A DNA stretch of 64,000 nt, taken from NCBI GenBank assembly GCA_002327255.1, contig DCUM01000204.1:1-64000 (forward strand), read 5' to 3'. The stretch comes from a bacterium UBA2214 (GTDB lineage: Bacteria > Zhuqueibacterota > Zhuqueibacteria > Residuimicrobiales > Residuimicrobiaceae). Of this stretch, positions 40,072 to 49,103 are shown piece by piece; the first letter of the stretch is position 1, and each line of letters opens with the position of its first letter. Under the pieces are notes generated by a model. It had not been told where the DNA came from, made no database searches, and saw only the letters and a list, made by a program, of their open reading frames with translations. The position numbers and the translations under genes were made by a program.

Positions 40072-41265
40072 ATGAAACCTGTGCAAATCAAGCCCGATGT
40101 CTACTGGATTGGGGCGTTACATCCCGATTTACGGGTCTTTGATATCATCATGTATTGCAAGAATGGCACCACCTACAACAGCTACCTGGTGAAAGGCGAC
40201 AAGGTTGCCATTATCGATACCGTCAAAGACAAGTTCTCGGCCGGCTATCTCGAACGGATTGCCGAACTGGTCGATTTCTCGCGCATTGACTATATTGTGG
40301 CGCAGCACAATGAAATGGATCATGCGGGGAGTCTGGCCGCCTTGCTGGAAAAAGCGCCCCAGGCACAAATCGTCTGCTCAAAACCGGCTGCCAAATATGT
40401 GCAAAACATACTCAACAGGGATGTCGCCATCAAAACCGTTGAAGCGGGAGAAATTATCGATCTCGGCGGCAAATCCCTGCAGTTTTTCCCGGCGCCGTTT
40501 TTGCATTGGCCGGACACCATGATGACCTATCTGCAAGAGGATAAGGTGCTTTTCACCTGCGACATGTTCGGCGCCCATTTTTGCGACAGCCACCTCTTCA
40601 ACGACCTGATCACGCGCGATACCCAGGCGGATTTCAGGTATTATTTCGATATGATCATGCGTCCGTTTAAAAAACAGGTGCGCAATGGGTTGAAAAAAAT
40701 TGCGGAACTGCCCTTCGATATGATCGCACCCAGCCATGGGCCGATCTTGCGCGAGAAGGCAAGGGATTACGTCGAGGCGTACGATCGCTGGTCGCTTCCC
40801 GCTGCAGCAAATACGCCGCGCCGGCTGTTGATCTATTACGCCAGCGCCTATGGTAACACCGAGCGCATGGCGGAACAAATCGCGCGCGGCGCCCAGGCTT
40901 CCGGCCTGGCGGTCGATCTCTACGATGCAACTGCCATCCAGCCGCAAGATCACCTCGACCGCATCGAGTCCGCCGACGCCATTGCCATCGGCAGTCCCAC
41001 CATCAACAACGATGCCGTCAAACCGGTGTGGAATCTGCTCTCGAGTCTGGTGACGCTCGATCTCAAGGGCAAAATCGGCGCAAGTTTCGGTTCCATGGGG
41101 TGGAGCGGCGAGGCCGTCGATTATCTCGATCAAAGACTGGCCCATCTTAAACTCAAGGTCACACAACCCGGACTCAAAATCAATTTGATACCGAGTGATG
41201 AAGATTTGCAACAGTGCTTTGTGTTCGGCCAGGCCATCGCTGCGGCTGCGCAGGCAAAGGAGTAA
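40072..41265 (+). CDS. Flavodiiron protein (A-type flavoprotein, FprA-like)
   Basis: The 397-residue protein joins a metallo-beta-lactamase-fold diiron domain (1-250) to a flavodoxin domain (about 255-397). Diiron ligands are in HNEMDH (79-84), LHWPDT, TCDMFG and PSHGPI. The flavodoxin FMN loop is YYASAYGNTE. Such proteins reduce O2 to water or NO to N2O and protect anaerobes from oxygen and nitrosative stress. No rubredoxin domain is attached. The start is ATG after AAAGGAG. Its neighbours (ferritin-like, isc) suggest a shared oxygen and Fe-S protection theme. Confidence 0.93.
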   Translation: MKPVQIKPDVYWIGALHPDLRVFDIIMYCKNGTTYNSYLVKGDKVAIIDTVKDKFSAGYLERIAELVDFSRIDYIVAQHNEMDHAGSLAALLEKAPQAQIVCSKPAAKYVQNILNRDVAIKTVEAGEIIDLGGKSLQFFPAPFLHWPDTMMTYLQEDKVLFTCDMFGAHFCDSHLFNDLITRDTQADFRYYFDMIMRPFKKQVRNGLKKIAELPFDMIAPSHGPILREKARDYVEAYDRWSLPAAANTPRRLLIYYASAYGNTERMAEQIARGAQASGLAVDLYDATAIQPQDHLDRIESADAIAIGSPTINNDAVKPVWNLLSSLVTLDLKGKIGASFGSMGWSGEAVDYLDQRLAHLKLKVTQPGLKINLIPSDEDLQQCFVFGQAIAAAAQAKE

Positions 41266-41296
41266 GGACAGACAACACCCAGCAGGGAGTCATTCT

Positions 41297-42694
41297 ATGG
41301 CAGAAAAATACGATCTCGTTGTAATCGGATCCGGTCCCGGCGGTTATGTGGCCGCCATCCGGGCGTCTCAATTGGGGCTCAAAACCGCCGTCATTGAAAA
41401 GGCAGAACTGGGCGGCGTCTGTCTGAACTGGGGCTGCATTCCCACCAAGGCACTGCTCCACAGTGCGACGCTGCTCAATCATATCAAGCGTGCGGCTGAT
41501 TTCGGGATCGTCACATCGGACGTCTCCGTCGATTTTGCCAAAGTCGTCAAACACAGCCGCACGACCGCAGCGCGGCTCTCCAAAGGCATTGAATTTCTCT
41601 TCCGCAAGAACAAGATCACGACGATCCCCGGGCACGGCCGGCTCGTCGCCAAAGACAAGGTGGAGGTCACGGCAGCGGACAAAAGCAAACAGATCGTCCA
41701 GGCCGGCAACATCCTCATCGCCAGCGGCGCGCGCGCGCGCGCCATCCCCGGCGTGTCCTTTGATGGCAAAACCATCATCAGCGCACGAGAAGCCATGGTG
41801 CTGGAAAAACCACCCGCAACACTCCTGATCATCGGCGCCGGCGCCATCGGTGTCGAGTTCGCCTATTTCTATGCCTCCATGGGAAGCAAGGTGACGCTCA
41901 TCGAGATGATGCCGCATATTCTGCCCATCGAGGACAAGGAGGCGGTGGACGTGGTGGCCAAAGCCTTTAAAAAGAGCGCTATCGATATCCTCACCGACAC
42001 CAAAGTCGAAAAGGTGGAAAAAACCGCCAAAGGCGTCGTGCTGACGCTGTCAGGGGCGGAGGGCGCAAAAACCGTTGCAGGGGAGAAGGCACTGGTCGCC
42101 ATCGGCGTGCAGGGCAATAGCGAAGAGCTCGGACTCGAAACCGTGGGCATCCAGGTCGAACGCGGCTTCATCCAGGTTGATAAAAAGACCTATAAAACCA
42201 ATGTGGAAGGCATCTACGCCATCGGTGACATCATCGGACCTCCCTGGCTGGCGCATGTCGCTTCGGCCGAGGGCATTGCGGCAGTGGAAGGAATCGCCGG
42301 ACATCCCTCCAAAGCGGTCGATTACGACAATGTCCCCGGATGCACCTATTGTCAACCGCAGGTGGCCAGCATGGGTTTGACCGAGGAGAAGGCCAGAGAA
42401 ATGGGACGCGATGTAAAAATAGGCCGTTTCCCCCTGCGCGCCAATGGAAAATCGTTGGCCATGGGTGAGAGTGAGGGATTCGTCAAACTCATCTTCGAGG
42501 CGCAATATGGCGAATTGATCGGTGCCCATATCGTCGGCGCCGAAGCCACGGAGTTGCTGGCCGAACTCAATGTCGCCAAAGCGCTGGAAACCACGGCCGA
42601 TGAACTCATGCATACCATGCATGCCCATCCCACCGTCTCCGAAGCCATCAAGGAAGCCAGCGAAGACGCATTTGGTCGCGCGATTCATATTTAA
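41297..42694 (+). CDS. lpdA: Dihydrolipoyl dehydrogenase (E3)
   Basis: The 465-residue FAD-dependent disulfide oxidoreductase reoxidises dihydrolipoyl groups with NAD+. It has the FAD loop GSGPGGYVAA, the redox pair Cys42/Cys47 in GGVCLNWGC, the NAD loop IIGAGAIGVEFA, and the C-terminal active-site HAHPTVSEA. The ATG at 41297 has GGGAG upstream; the frame stays open to 41195 within the preceding gene. It heads the 2-oxoacid dehydrogenase operon, 57 bases before the fused E1 gene. Confidence 0.95.
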   Translation: MAEKYDLVVIGSGPGGYVAAIRASQLGLKTAVIEKAELGGVCLNWGCIPTKALLHSATLLNHIKRAADFGIVTSDVSVDFAKVVKHSRTTAARLSKGIEFLFRKNKITTIPGHGRLVAKDKVEVTAADKSKQIVQAGNILIASGARARAIPGVSFDGKTIISAREAMVLEKPPATLLIIGAGAIGVEFAYFYASMGSKVTLIEMMPHILPIEDKEAVDVVAKAFKKSAIDILTDTKVEKVEKTAKGVVLTLSGAEGAKTVAGEKALVAIGVQGNSEELGLETVGIQVERGFIQVDKKTYKTNVEGIYAIGDIIGPPWLAHVASAEGIAAVEGIAGHPSKAVDYDNVPGCTYCQPQVASMGLTEEKAREMGRDVKIGRFPLRANGKSLAMGESEGFVKLIFEAQYGELIGAHIVGAEATELLAELNVAKALETTADELMHTMHAHPTVSEAIKEASEDAFGRAIHI

Positions 42695-42751
42695 GCGACG
42701 TGGTCGTCCTGGCTGTCCTTTGATCGTGCATAATGAGAGAGCAGGAGATCC

Positions 42752-44767
42752 TTGTTGACAAGATATAAATCAATATCAAATAAAGATTTAGTGCCTATTT
42801 ATCGCCTGATGTATACCAGCCGTCTGCTCGATGAAAAGATGCTCATCCTGCTGCGTCAGGGCAAATCCTACTTTCACATCGGTGCCGCAGGACATGAAGC
42901 GGCACAAATCGCCGCGGGCATGGCCCTTCATCCGGGCAGCGATTGGGCCTTTCCCTATTACCGCGACCTCGCCTTCGTGCTCTCCTGGGGTACGACTGTC
43001 GAGGAGATTCTTCTCAATTTTCTCGCCCGCAGAGAGGATCCTTCTTCCGCCGGCCGGCAGATGCCGCAGCATTATGGACATAAAAAACTGAATATCGTCT
43101 CACAATCGAGTCCGACCGGTAGCCAATATCTCCAGGCCGTCGGTGTCGCCATGGCCGGCAAGCGCCTCGGCACCTCCGAGGTGGTCTATGTCTCTTCCGG
43201 AGAGGGGGCCACCAGCCAGGGTGACTTCTATGAAGCCATCAATTGGGCCACGCGCGACAAATTGCCGGTGCTTTTTTTCATTCAGGATAATCACTACGCC
43301 ATCTCCGTCCCCAGTTCGCAGCAGACCGCAGGTACCTCTGTCTATGAAATGGTGATGGGCTATAAAAGCCTGCACCGTCATTGCGTCGACGGACTCGATC
43401 TGGAGCAGACTTATCAAACGGTGCAACATTGCGCACACATCGCCCGGCAGGGGGAAGGCCCGAGCCTCATCGTCGCCCGCACCGTTCGCCTCCTCTCACA
43501 CTCTTCCTCTGACGATCATCGCAAATATCGCTCCGCCGGCGACCTGGAAGAAGAACTTAAAGTAGATCCTCTCGGCAATCTGCAGCAAAAATTGCTCTCT
43601 GCGGGTATCCTTTCACCCGAAGCTGTGGCGGAACTTGAATCCGGCATCCGCCTGCAGATCGACCGCGCGGCCGCCATGGCGGAGGCAGCGCCCTCCGCGG
43701 ATCCGGCTAGCGTCCGCGATCATCTTTTCGCCACACCTTACGGGCCCCATACCGTGACTCCCTTTCCCGACGATGATACCCAAAAAATTGTCATGGTCGA
43801 TGCCCTGAACCATGCCCTCGCCGAAGAACTGGCCGCCAATGACAAACTGCTCATTTACGGGCAGGATGTCGCCGATGATAAAGGGGGCGTATTCACCGTG
43901 ACCAAGGGACTCTCGACGCGATTTGGTCCGGAGCGGGTTTTCAATTCCCCACTGGCCGAATCGAGCATCATTGGAACGGCCATTGGACTGGCGCTGCGCG
44001 GATTCAAACCCGTCGTCGAAATACAATTCGCTGATTACATCTGGACGGCGATGATGCAGATCCGCAATGAAGTGGCCACCATGCGTTGGCGTTCGGCCGG
44101 CCAATTCAGCGTTCCCATGGTCATCCGCGTGCCGGTGGGTGGCTACATCCATGGCGGTTTGTGCCACAGCCAGAATATCGAAGCCTTTTTCGCCCATATT
44201 CCGGGACTCTATATCGTTTTCCCATCCACGGCTGCCGACGCCAAAGGTCTCCTGAAAGAAGCCATTCATCAACCCGATCCGGTACTGTTTCTGGAACATA
44301 AAGGACTCTATCGGCAAAGTTTCGCCATGACGGCGGAACCGGGGGCGGATTATCGTCTGCCCTTTGGCGTAGCCGCTGTCCGCCGTCCCGGTGTGGATGT
44401 CACTGTGGTCACTTATGGCCTGCTGGTATACAAAGCGCTCCAGGTCGCTGCCACTCTGGCGGATCAGGGGATCGATGTGGAAATCATCGATCTGCGCACC
44501 ATCTATCCGCTTGACAAGGAGACGCTGTTTGCGTCGCTCGAAAAAACGGGCAGATTGCTGGTGTTGCATGAGGACACGCTGACGGCCGGTTTTGGTGCAG
44601 AGATTGCTGCCATCGCAGCCCGGGAAGCTTTCACCTCCCTGGATGCACCCGTGATGCGGGTGGCGGCGCTGGACACGCCCATTCCCTATAATTGGGATTT
44701 GGAAGCCGCCGTCCTGCCCCAAAACTGGCACATCGAAACGGCCATCCAGGAACTGGTTGGCTTTTAA
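42752..44767 (+). CDS. 2-oxoacid dehydrogenase E1, alpha and beta fused (branched-chain type)
   Basis: The 671-residue protein has an E1-alpha part (1-330) with the TPP motif GEGATSQGDFYEAINWA ... QDN, then an E1-beta part (about 340-671) with GQDVADDKGGVF, LAESSIIGTAIGLA and VVTYGLLVYKA. The fusion and the alpha-part sequence are typical of 2-oxoisovalerate dehydrogenase E1 in Bacteroidetes-like bacteria. It decarboxylates a branched 2-oxoacid and transfers the acyl group to lipoyl-E2. Tandem TTG codons (42752 and 42755) follow AGGAG; the second has the better spacing. A separate E1 pair follows, so two E1 types are encoded in one operon. Confidence 0.9.
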   Translation: MLTRYKSISNKDLVPIYRLMYTSRLLDEKMLILLRQGKSYFHIGAAGHEAAQIAAGMALHPGSDWAFPYYRDLAFVLSWGTTVEEILLNFLARREDPSSAGRQMPQHYGHKKLNIVSQSSPTGSQYLQAVGVAMAGKRLGTSEVVYVSSGEGATSQGDFYEAINWATRDKLPVLFFIQDNHYAISVPSSQQTAGTSVYEMVMGYKSLHRHCVDGLDLEQTYQTVQHCAHIARQGEGPSLIVARTVRLLSHSSSDDHRKYRSAGDLEEELKVDPLGNLQQKLLSAGILSPEAVAELESGIRLQIDRAAAMAEAAPSADPASVRDHLFATPYGPHTVTPFPDDDTQKIVMVDALNHALAEELAANDKLLIYGQDVADDKGGVFTVTKGLSTRFGPERVFNSPLAESSIIGTAIGLALRGFKPVVEIQFADYIWTAMMQIRNEVATMRWRSAGQFSVPMVIRVPVGGYIHGGLCHSQNIEAFFAHIPGLYIVFPSTAADAKGLLKEAIHQPDPVLFLEHKGLYRQSFAMTAEPGADYRLPFGVAAVRRPGVDVTVVTYGLLVYKALQVAATLADQGIDVEIIDLRTIYPLDKETLFASLEKTGRLLVLHEDTLTAGFGAEIAAIAAREAFTSLDAPVMRVAALDTPIPYNWDLEAAVLPQNWHIETAIQELVGF

Positions 44768-44782
44768 AGGAAAGGAATCATT

Positions 44783-45760
44783 ATGTCCCGGCCGGAAATG
44801 GAAATATCGCCGGATATTCAGATAAAGCTCTACACGCTCATGGTCAAAACCCGGGCCACGGAAGATCGTATCATCGCGCTGTACCGGCAGGGCCGCATTG
44901 TAGGTGGTGCCTACACGGGGCGCGGTGTTGAAGGCACCACCGTCGGCGCCGCGCTCGCCCTTGAACCGCAAGATTATCTCTTTCCCATCCACCGCGATCT
45001 CGGTGCGCATCTGGCCAAGGGACAGAGTGTGCTCAACATTCTGCTGCAATATCTGGGACGCGGCAACAGCCTGACCAGGGGCAAAGACAGCGGCATTCAT
45101 GTCACCGACCCGGCCTTGAACATCGTTGGTAATGTCAGCCATCTCGGGCATATGATTCCGGTCGCTGTGGGCGCCGCCATTGGCAAGCGCATGCAGGGCG
45201 AAAAAGTGGTCAGCCTCAACTTCATCGGCGAGGGGGGCAGCAATATCGGCGACTTTCACGAAGGCCTCAATTTTGCCGCCGTGCAGAAGGCGCCTTTCGT
45301 GCTCATCATTGAAAACAACCAGTACGCCTATTCGACGCCGACGCATAAAGGCTATGTTTGCAAATATCTCTCCGACCGCGCCGCGGGCTATGGCATTCCC
45401 GGCCATCACGTCGATGGCACGGATGCCTTGCAGGTCTATGCGGTCGTCAGGGAAGCGGTGGAACGCGCCCGCAGCGGAGATGGCCCCAGCCTGATCGAAT
45501 GCCTGAGTTTCCGCATGGTTGGCCACTCCGCCCATGACGATGCGTTCTATGTCGATAAAAACCGCATGAAAGAGTATGAAAAGAAGGATCCGATCGCGCG
45601 GCTGGAGAAAAAGCTGTTTGAAACCGCTCTGTTGACATCCGCTCAGGCGGCCGCCATTAAAAAAGAGATCGATGAAGAAATCGAAAATGCCACGGAAACG
45701 GCCATCAACAGTCCCATGCCCGAACCCCATTGGGCGGCTGAAGGCGTCTACGCGGAATAG
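44783..45760 (+). CDS. pdhA: Pyruvate/acetoin-type dehydrogenase E1 alpha
   Basis: The 325-residue TPP-dependent subunit has the TPP motif GEGGSNIGDFHEGLNFA ... ENN, HRDLGAHLAKG near residue 70 and the phosphorylation-loop-equivalent FRMVGHSAHDDAFY. It works as alpha2beta2 with the product of the next gene. It is closest to the PdhA/AcoA families of Gram-positive and FCB bacteria. The RBS is AAAGGAAAGGA, 15 bases after the fused E1 gene. The substrate (pyruvate, acetoin or branched oxoacid) is not decidable by eye; pyruvate is most likely. Confidence 0.88.
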   Translation: MSRPEMEISPDIQIKLYTLMVKTRATEDRIIALYRQGRIVGGAYTGRGVEGTTVGAALALEPQDYLFPIHRDLGAHLAKGQSVLNILLQYLGRGNSLTRGKDSGIHVTDPALNIVGNVSHLGHMIPVAVGAAIGKRMQGEKVVSLNFIGEGGSNIGDFHEGLNFAAVQKAPFVLIIENNQYAYSTPTHKGYVCKYLSDRAAGYGIPGHHVDGTDALQVYAVVREAVERARSGDGPSLIECLSFRMVGHSAHDDAFYVDKNRMKEYEKKDPIARLEKKLFETALLTSAQAAAIKKEIDEEIENATETAINSPMPEPHWAAEGVYAE

Positions 45761-45778
45761 CATGGAGGATCATTCCAT

Positions 45779-46759
45779 ATGGCAGAAACAACCTATATTC
45801 AGGCCATCACGGACGCCATGCGTGAAGAGATGCTCCGCGATCCCGGGGTTTTTATTTTGGGCGAGGACATCGGCGTCTATGGCGGCGCCTTCAAGGTCAC
45901 CAGGGGCCTCATCGATGAGTTTGGCGAAGAGCGCATCATGGACACGCCGATCTCCGAATCCGCCATCATCGGCGTCGCTGTGGGGGCCGCCCTGGTGGGC
46001 ATGCGGCCCATCGCGGAGATTCAGTTTGCCGATTTCATCACCGTCGCATTCAGCCAGATCGTCACCAATGCCGCCACCATGCATTACCGCTACGGCACAC
46101 CCGTGCCGCTGGTCGTCCGGGCGCCTTCGGGAGGAGGCATTCATGGCGGCGCCTTTCATTCCAAAAATCCCGAGGCCTGGTTTGTGCATCAGCCCGGTTT
46201 GAAGGTGGTCGCACCGGCCACCGCGCGGGATGCCAAGGGGTTGCTCAAGGCGGCGGTGCGCGATAACAATCCCGTCATCTATTTTGAAAACAAATATCTC
46301 TATCGCCGCGTCAAGGAAGATCTGGATGCGAATGAAGAAGTGGTCGTTCCGCTGGGAAAAGCGGCAACGGTTCGCGGCGGCGGCGATGTCAGCATCATCA
46401 CCTACGGTTCCATGGTGCATGCCGCGCAGCAGGCCGCCGAGATCGTCTGCGAACAGGATCAGATCGAGACGGAGATAGTGGATTTGCGATCCCTGCAGCC
46501 CCTCGATGTGGAAGCGATCCTGGCAACGGTGCAAAAAACCAGCCGGGTGGTCATTACCCATGAGGCCAACCTCACCGGAGGCATCGGCGGGGAAGTGGCA
46601 GCGCTGATTTCCGAGCATGCCTTCGAATCGCTCGATGCCCCCATCAAACGCGTGGCGGCGCTGGATACGCCAACGCCGTACGCGCCGGCCATGGAAGAGT
46701 ATTTCATGCCGAATGCAGAAAAAATTGTTAACGCGATACGACAGGTCGTTCGTTTCTAA
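45779..46759 (+). CDS. pdhB: Pyruvate/acetoin-type dehydrogenase E1 beta
   Basis: The 326-residue transketolase-like subunit includes GEDIGVYGGAFKVTRGL, ISESAIIGVAVGAALVG, PSGGGIHGGAFHS and ITYGSMVHAA. It completes the alpha2beta2 E1 with the gene 18 bases upstream; the RBS is GGAGG. Its C-terminal domain, ending PNAEKIVNAIRQVVRF, docks to E2. Confidence 0.92.
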   Translation: MAETTYIQAITDAMREEMLRDPGVFILGEDIGVYGGAFKVTRGLIDEFGEERIMDTPISESAIIGVAVGAALVGMRPIAEIQFADFITVAFSQIVTNAATMHYRYGTPVPLVVRAPSGGGIHGGAFHSKNPEAWFVHQPGLKVVAPATARDAKGLLKAAVRDNNPVIYFENKYLYRRVKEDLDANEEVVVPLGKAATVRGGGDVSIITYGSMVHAAQQAAEIVCEQDQIETEIVDLRSLQPLDVEAILATVQKTSRVVITHEANLTGGIGGEVAALISEHAFESLDAPIKRVAALDTPTPYAPAMEEYFMPNAEKIVNAIRQVVRF

Positions 46760-46775
46760 CGCCAGAGGTGCACGC

Positions 46776-47021
46776 ATGACGAGACACGAAGAAGAAAAAT
46801 TGCGCTCGATGCGCGAGATTCTCCTCATCGCCATACAACGCGAAGAGGAGGCTTATCAATTTTATATTGGTGCTCGACAGTGTGCCCGTACGCCCGTTGA
46901 AGAGGAGATGTTCACGCGCCTGGCGGCCCAGGAACAGCAGCACAAGAAGACGCTGGAAACCCAGCTGGCTGAAATCAATGCGCAATTGGAGATCGATCGG
47001 GCTTTGTCTTACGACATTTGA
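46776..47021 (+). CDS. Short ferritin-like protein inside the dehydrogenase operon
   Basis: This 81-residue two-helix protein starts at an ATG after AGAGG; the open frame runs upstream into pdhB but without a site. Helix 1 holds AIQREEEAYQFY and helix 2 holds RLAAQEQQHKKTLE. Glu23 and Glu53-x2-His56 are one half of a rubrerythrin/ferritin diiron site, so a dimer would be needed to build a four-helix bundle. The Glu spacing of 30 is also like encapsulated ferritins, though no encapsulin is nearby. It lies 16 bases after pdhB and 26 before the E2 gene. Its role in a lipoyl-enzyme operon is unclear: iron donor or oxidant protection are guesses. Confidence 0.7.
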   Translation: MTRHEEEKLRSMREILLIAIQREEEAYQFYIGARQCARTPVEEEMFTRLAAQEQQHKKTLETQLAEINAQLEIDRALSYDI

Positions 47022-47047
47022 ACCATCCGGTTTTGAAAGGCTAAAAC

Positions 47048-48394
47048 ATGAAAATCGATATGATCATGCCCCAGATGGGGGAGAGCATCGTCGAGGGGAC
47101 CATCCTCAAATGGCGCAAACGCAGCGGTGAGCACGTGCACAAGGACGAAATGATCCTCGACATCAGTACCGACAAAGTCGATTCCGAAATTCCATCCCCG
47201 GCCGCGGGCGTGTTGACGGAAATTCTCGCCGCAGAGGGCAAAACGGTAGCCGTGGGCTCTGTCATTGCCCGCATCGAGAGCGCCGGCGTGGAGACAGCCC
47301 CGCCCGTGGCGCCGCTTCCTGGCACCGCACCAGATCGATCCGAACCCGCCCCGGCCGCGGCGCCGTCACCGGATAGCAGACGTTTTTTATCACCGGTGGT
47401 GAAAAAAATCGCGCGCGAATATGGACTAAACGCCGCCGAGTTGGATGCCATCCGTGGCAGCGGCGGCAATCAGCGCATCAGCAAAAATGATATTCTCGCC
47501 TATCTTGAACGAAAGCGGGACGGGATCGCGGTGTTTCCTGCAAAGCCGGCCGCTGCGCCGCCCGGTGTCGCCACAGCATTCCCGCAACCGGCCCCTGCGG
47601 CGCCATCCGGTGCACCCTCGCTTTCATCGCCGCCGGCAGCCCCGCCACCATCGGTCGCAACCCCGGAGACGCCGCCGCCGGCCCTGCCTGCGTCATCTGC
47701 TGAACGCGCCGAGTATGAAATCGTGCCAATGGACCATGTGCGCAAACGCATCGCCGAACACATGGTCTTGAGCAAGCATACCTCCGCGCACGTGACCTCG
47801 GTGGCCGAAATCGACGTCACTGAAATCGTCCAATACCGCGAACGTGTCAAAAAATCATTTGAAGAGCGCGAGGGCTTTCCCCTCACCTTCACGGCCTTTT
47901 TTGTCGATGTGGCAGCCCGCACGCTGAAGGATTTTCCCTATCTCAATTCCTCCGTGGAGGGCGACAAGATATTTCTCAAGAAATCCATTCATATTGGCAT
48001 TGCCGTCGGCCTTGAAAACGGCCTGATCGTTCCGGTGATTCGTCACGCCGATCAGATGAATTTGACCGGTATCGCCCGCGTGATATCCGATCTCGCCAAC
48101 CGCGCACGCACCCGGCAGCTCAAACCCGATGAGGTGCAGGGGGGGACCTTCACCATCACCAATATCGGCACTTTTGGCAATCTTTTCGGAACCCCGGTGA
48201 TCAATCAACCCCAGGTGGCCATTCTCGGAACCGGTGCCATTAAAAAACGGCCTGTCATCATCGATGATGCCATCGCCATTCGCTCCATGATGTATATGAG
48301 CCTGACCTACGATCATCGCATCATTGATGGCCTCTATGGCGGCTCCTTCTTGCAGCAGATAGTCCAGAAACTCGAGAATTATAAAATTGAATAA
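47048..48394 (+). CDS. Dihydrolipoamide acyltransferase (E2) of 2-oxoacid dehydrogenase
   Basis: The 448-residue E2 has one N-terminal lipoyl domain with Lys43 in STDKVDSE, an Ala/Pro-rich linker, a peripheral subunit-binding domain (about 115-155; SPVVKKIAREYGLNAAEL), a second long Ala/Pro-rich linker (about 165-220), and the catalytic core with the His/Asp motif SLTYDHRIIDG. It takes the acyl group from E1 and passes it to CoA, and E3 binds it. It is the only E2 in an operon with two E1 types, so it may serve both. LipA, encoded 700 bases downstream, makes its lipoyl cofactor. Confidence 0.93.
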   Translation: MKIDMIMPQMGESIVEGTILKWRKRSGEHVHKDEMILDISTDKVDSEIPSPAAGVLTEILAAEGKTVAVGSVIARIESAGVETAPPVAPLPGTAPDRSEPAPAAAPSPDSRRFLSPVVKKIAREYGLNAAELDAIRGSGGNQRISKNDILAYLERKRDGIAVFPAKPAAAPPGVATAFPQPAPAAPSGAPSLSSPPAAPPPSVATPETPPPALPASSAERAEYEIVPMDHVRKRIAEHMVLSKHTSAHVTSVAEIDVTEIVQYRERVKKSFEEREGFPLTFTAFFVDVAARTLKDFPYLNSSVEGDKIFLKKSIHIGIAVGLENGLIVPVIRHADQMNLTGIARVISDLANRARTRQLKPDEVQGGTFTITNIGTFGNLFGTPVINQPQVAILGTGAIKKRPVIIDDAIAIRSMMYMSLTYDHRIIDGLYGGSFLQQIVQKLENYKIE

Positions 48395-48413
48395 CCAATG
48401 CAAGGGAGGCAGG

Positions 48414-49103
48414 GTGGAGGAACCACTCCGTGAGATAGCGGTTCTCGATCATGGTTTTGTCAAACTGGTTGATTTTATGGGTGGTGATATGGCCGTCGTC
48501 CAAGCCGCCCGTGTCTCCTTTGGCAAAGGTGTCACTGAACCGGAACGCGACAGAAAACTGCTGGCATTTTTACTGGCCAATCGCCATGAAACGCCCTTTG
48601 AGCACTCGGTATTCAAATTCCATATCAAGTGCCCTCTTTTCGTCGCCCGGCAATGGTTTCGTCATCGCATCGCCAGCTATAATGAAATATCCGGGCGTTA
48701 TGCGACTCTGAATGAGGAATTTTGCCTGCCGGAGGTTCTGCGCACACAAAAGGCGAAAAACTACCGCTATGAACGCATGGCCGAGCCCGAAAATAGCGTG
48801 TTGAAGGGCAAAATGGCGGCGTTCTATCAGGCGGCCTACGACCTCTACCGGGAATTGCTGCAAAACGGCGTCGCAAAAGAGCATGCGCGCATGGTGCTGC
48901 CGCTCGCCTTGTATACGCAGTTTTATTGGACCATCAACGCGCGCGCCCTGATGAACTTTCTGTCGCTCAGGCTGGATAAACACGCCCAGGATGAGATTCG
49001 GCATTATGCAGAAGCCATCGCAGGCGTCTTTGCCGAATACATGCCCTGGACATTCGACGCCTTCAAACGTTATGTCGTCTCGGGAGAAAAATGGATCGAG
49101 TAG
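48414..49103 (+). CDS. thyX: FAD-dependent thymidylate synthase ThyX
   Basis: The 229-residue flavoenzyme makes dTMP from dUMP using methylene-THF and NADPH. The ThyX motif RHRIASYNEISGRY is present, with HETPFEHSVFKFHI upstream and PLALYTQFYWTINARALMNFL for substrate contacts. I chose the GTG at 48414, four bases after AAGGGAGG; the TTG at 48387 overlaps the E2 stop and has no site. The frame ends 13 bases inside lipA. Its place in the operon looks like chance linkage, since its chemistry is unrelated to lipoate. Confidence 0.93.
   Translation: MEEPLREIAVLDHGFVKLVDFMGGDMAVVQAARVSFGKGVTEPERDRKLLAFLLANRHETPFEHSVFKFHIKCPLFVARQWFRHRIASYNEISGRYATLNEEFCLPEVLRTQKAKNYRYERMAEPENSVLKGKMAAFYQAAYDLYRELLQNGVAKEHARMVLPLALYTQFYWTINARALMNFLSLRLDKHAQDEIRHYAEAIAGVFAEYMPWTFDAFKRYVVSGEKWIE

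Noticed and set aside
43613..45763. Minus-strand frame of 716 codons opposite the E1 genes
   Set aside because: The plus strand encodes clear E1 subunits; the minus frame has no ribosome site or family.
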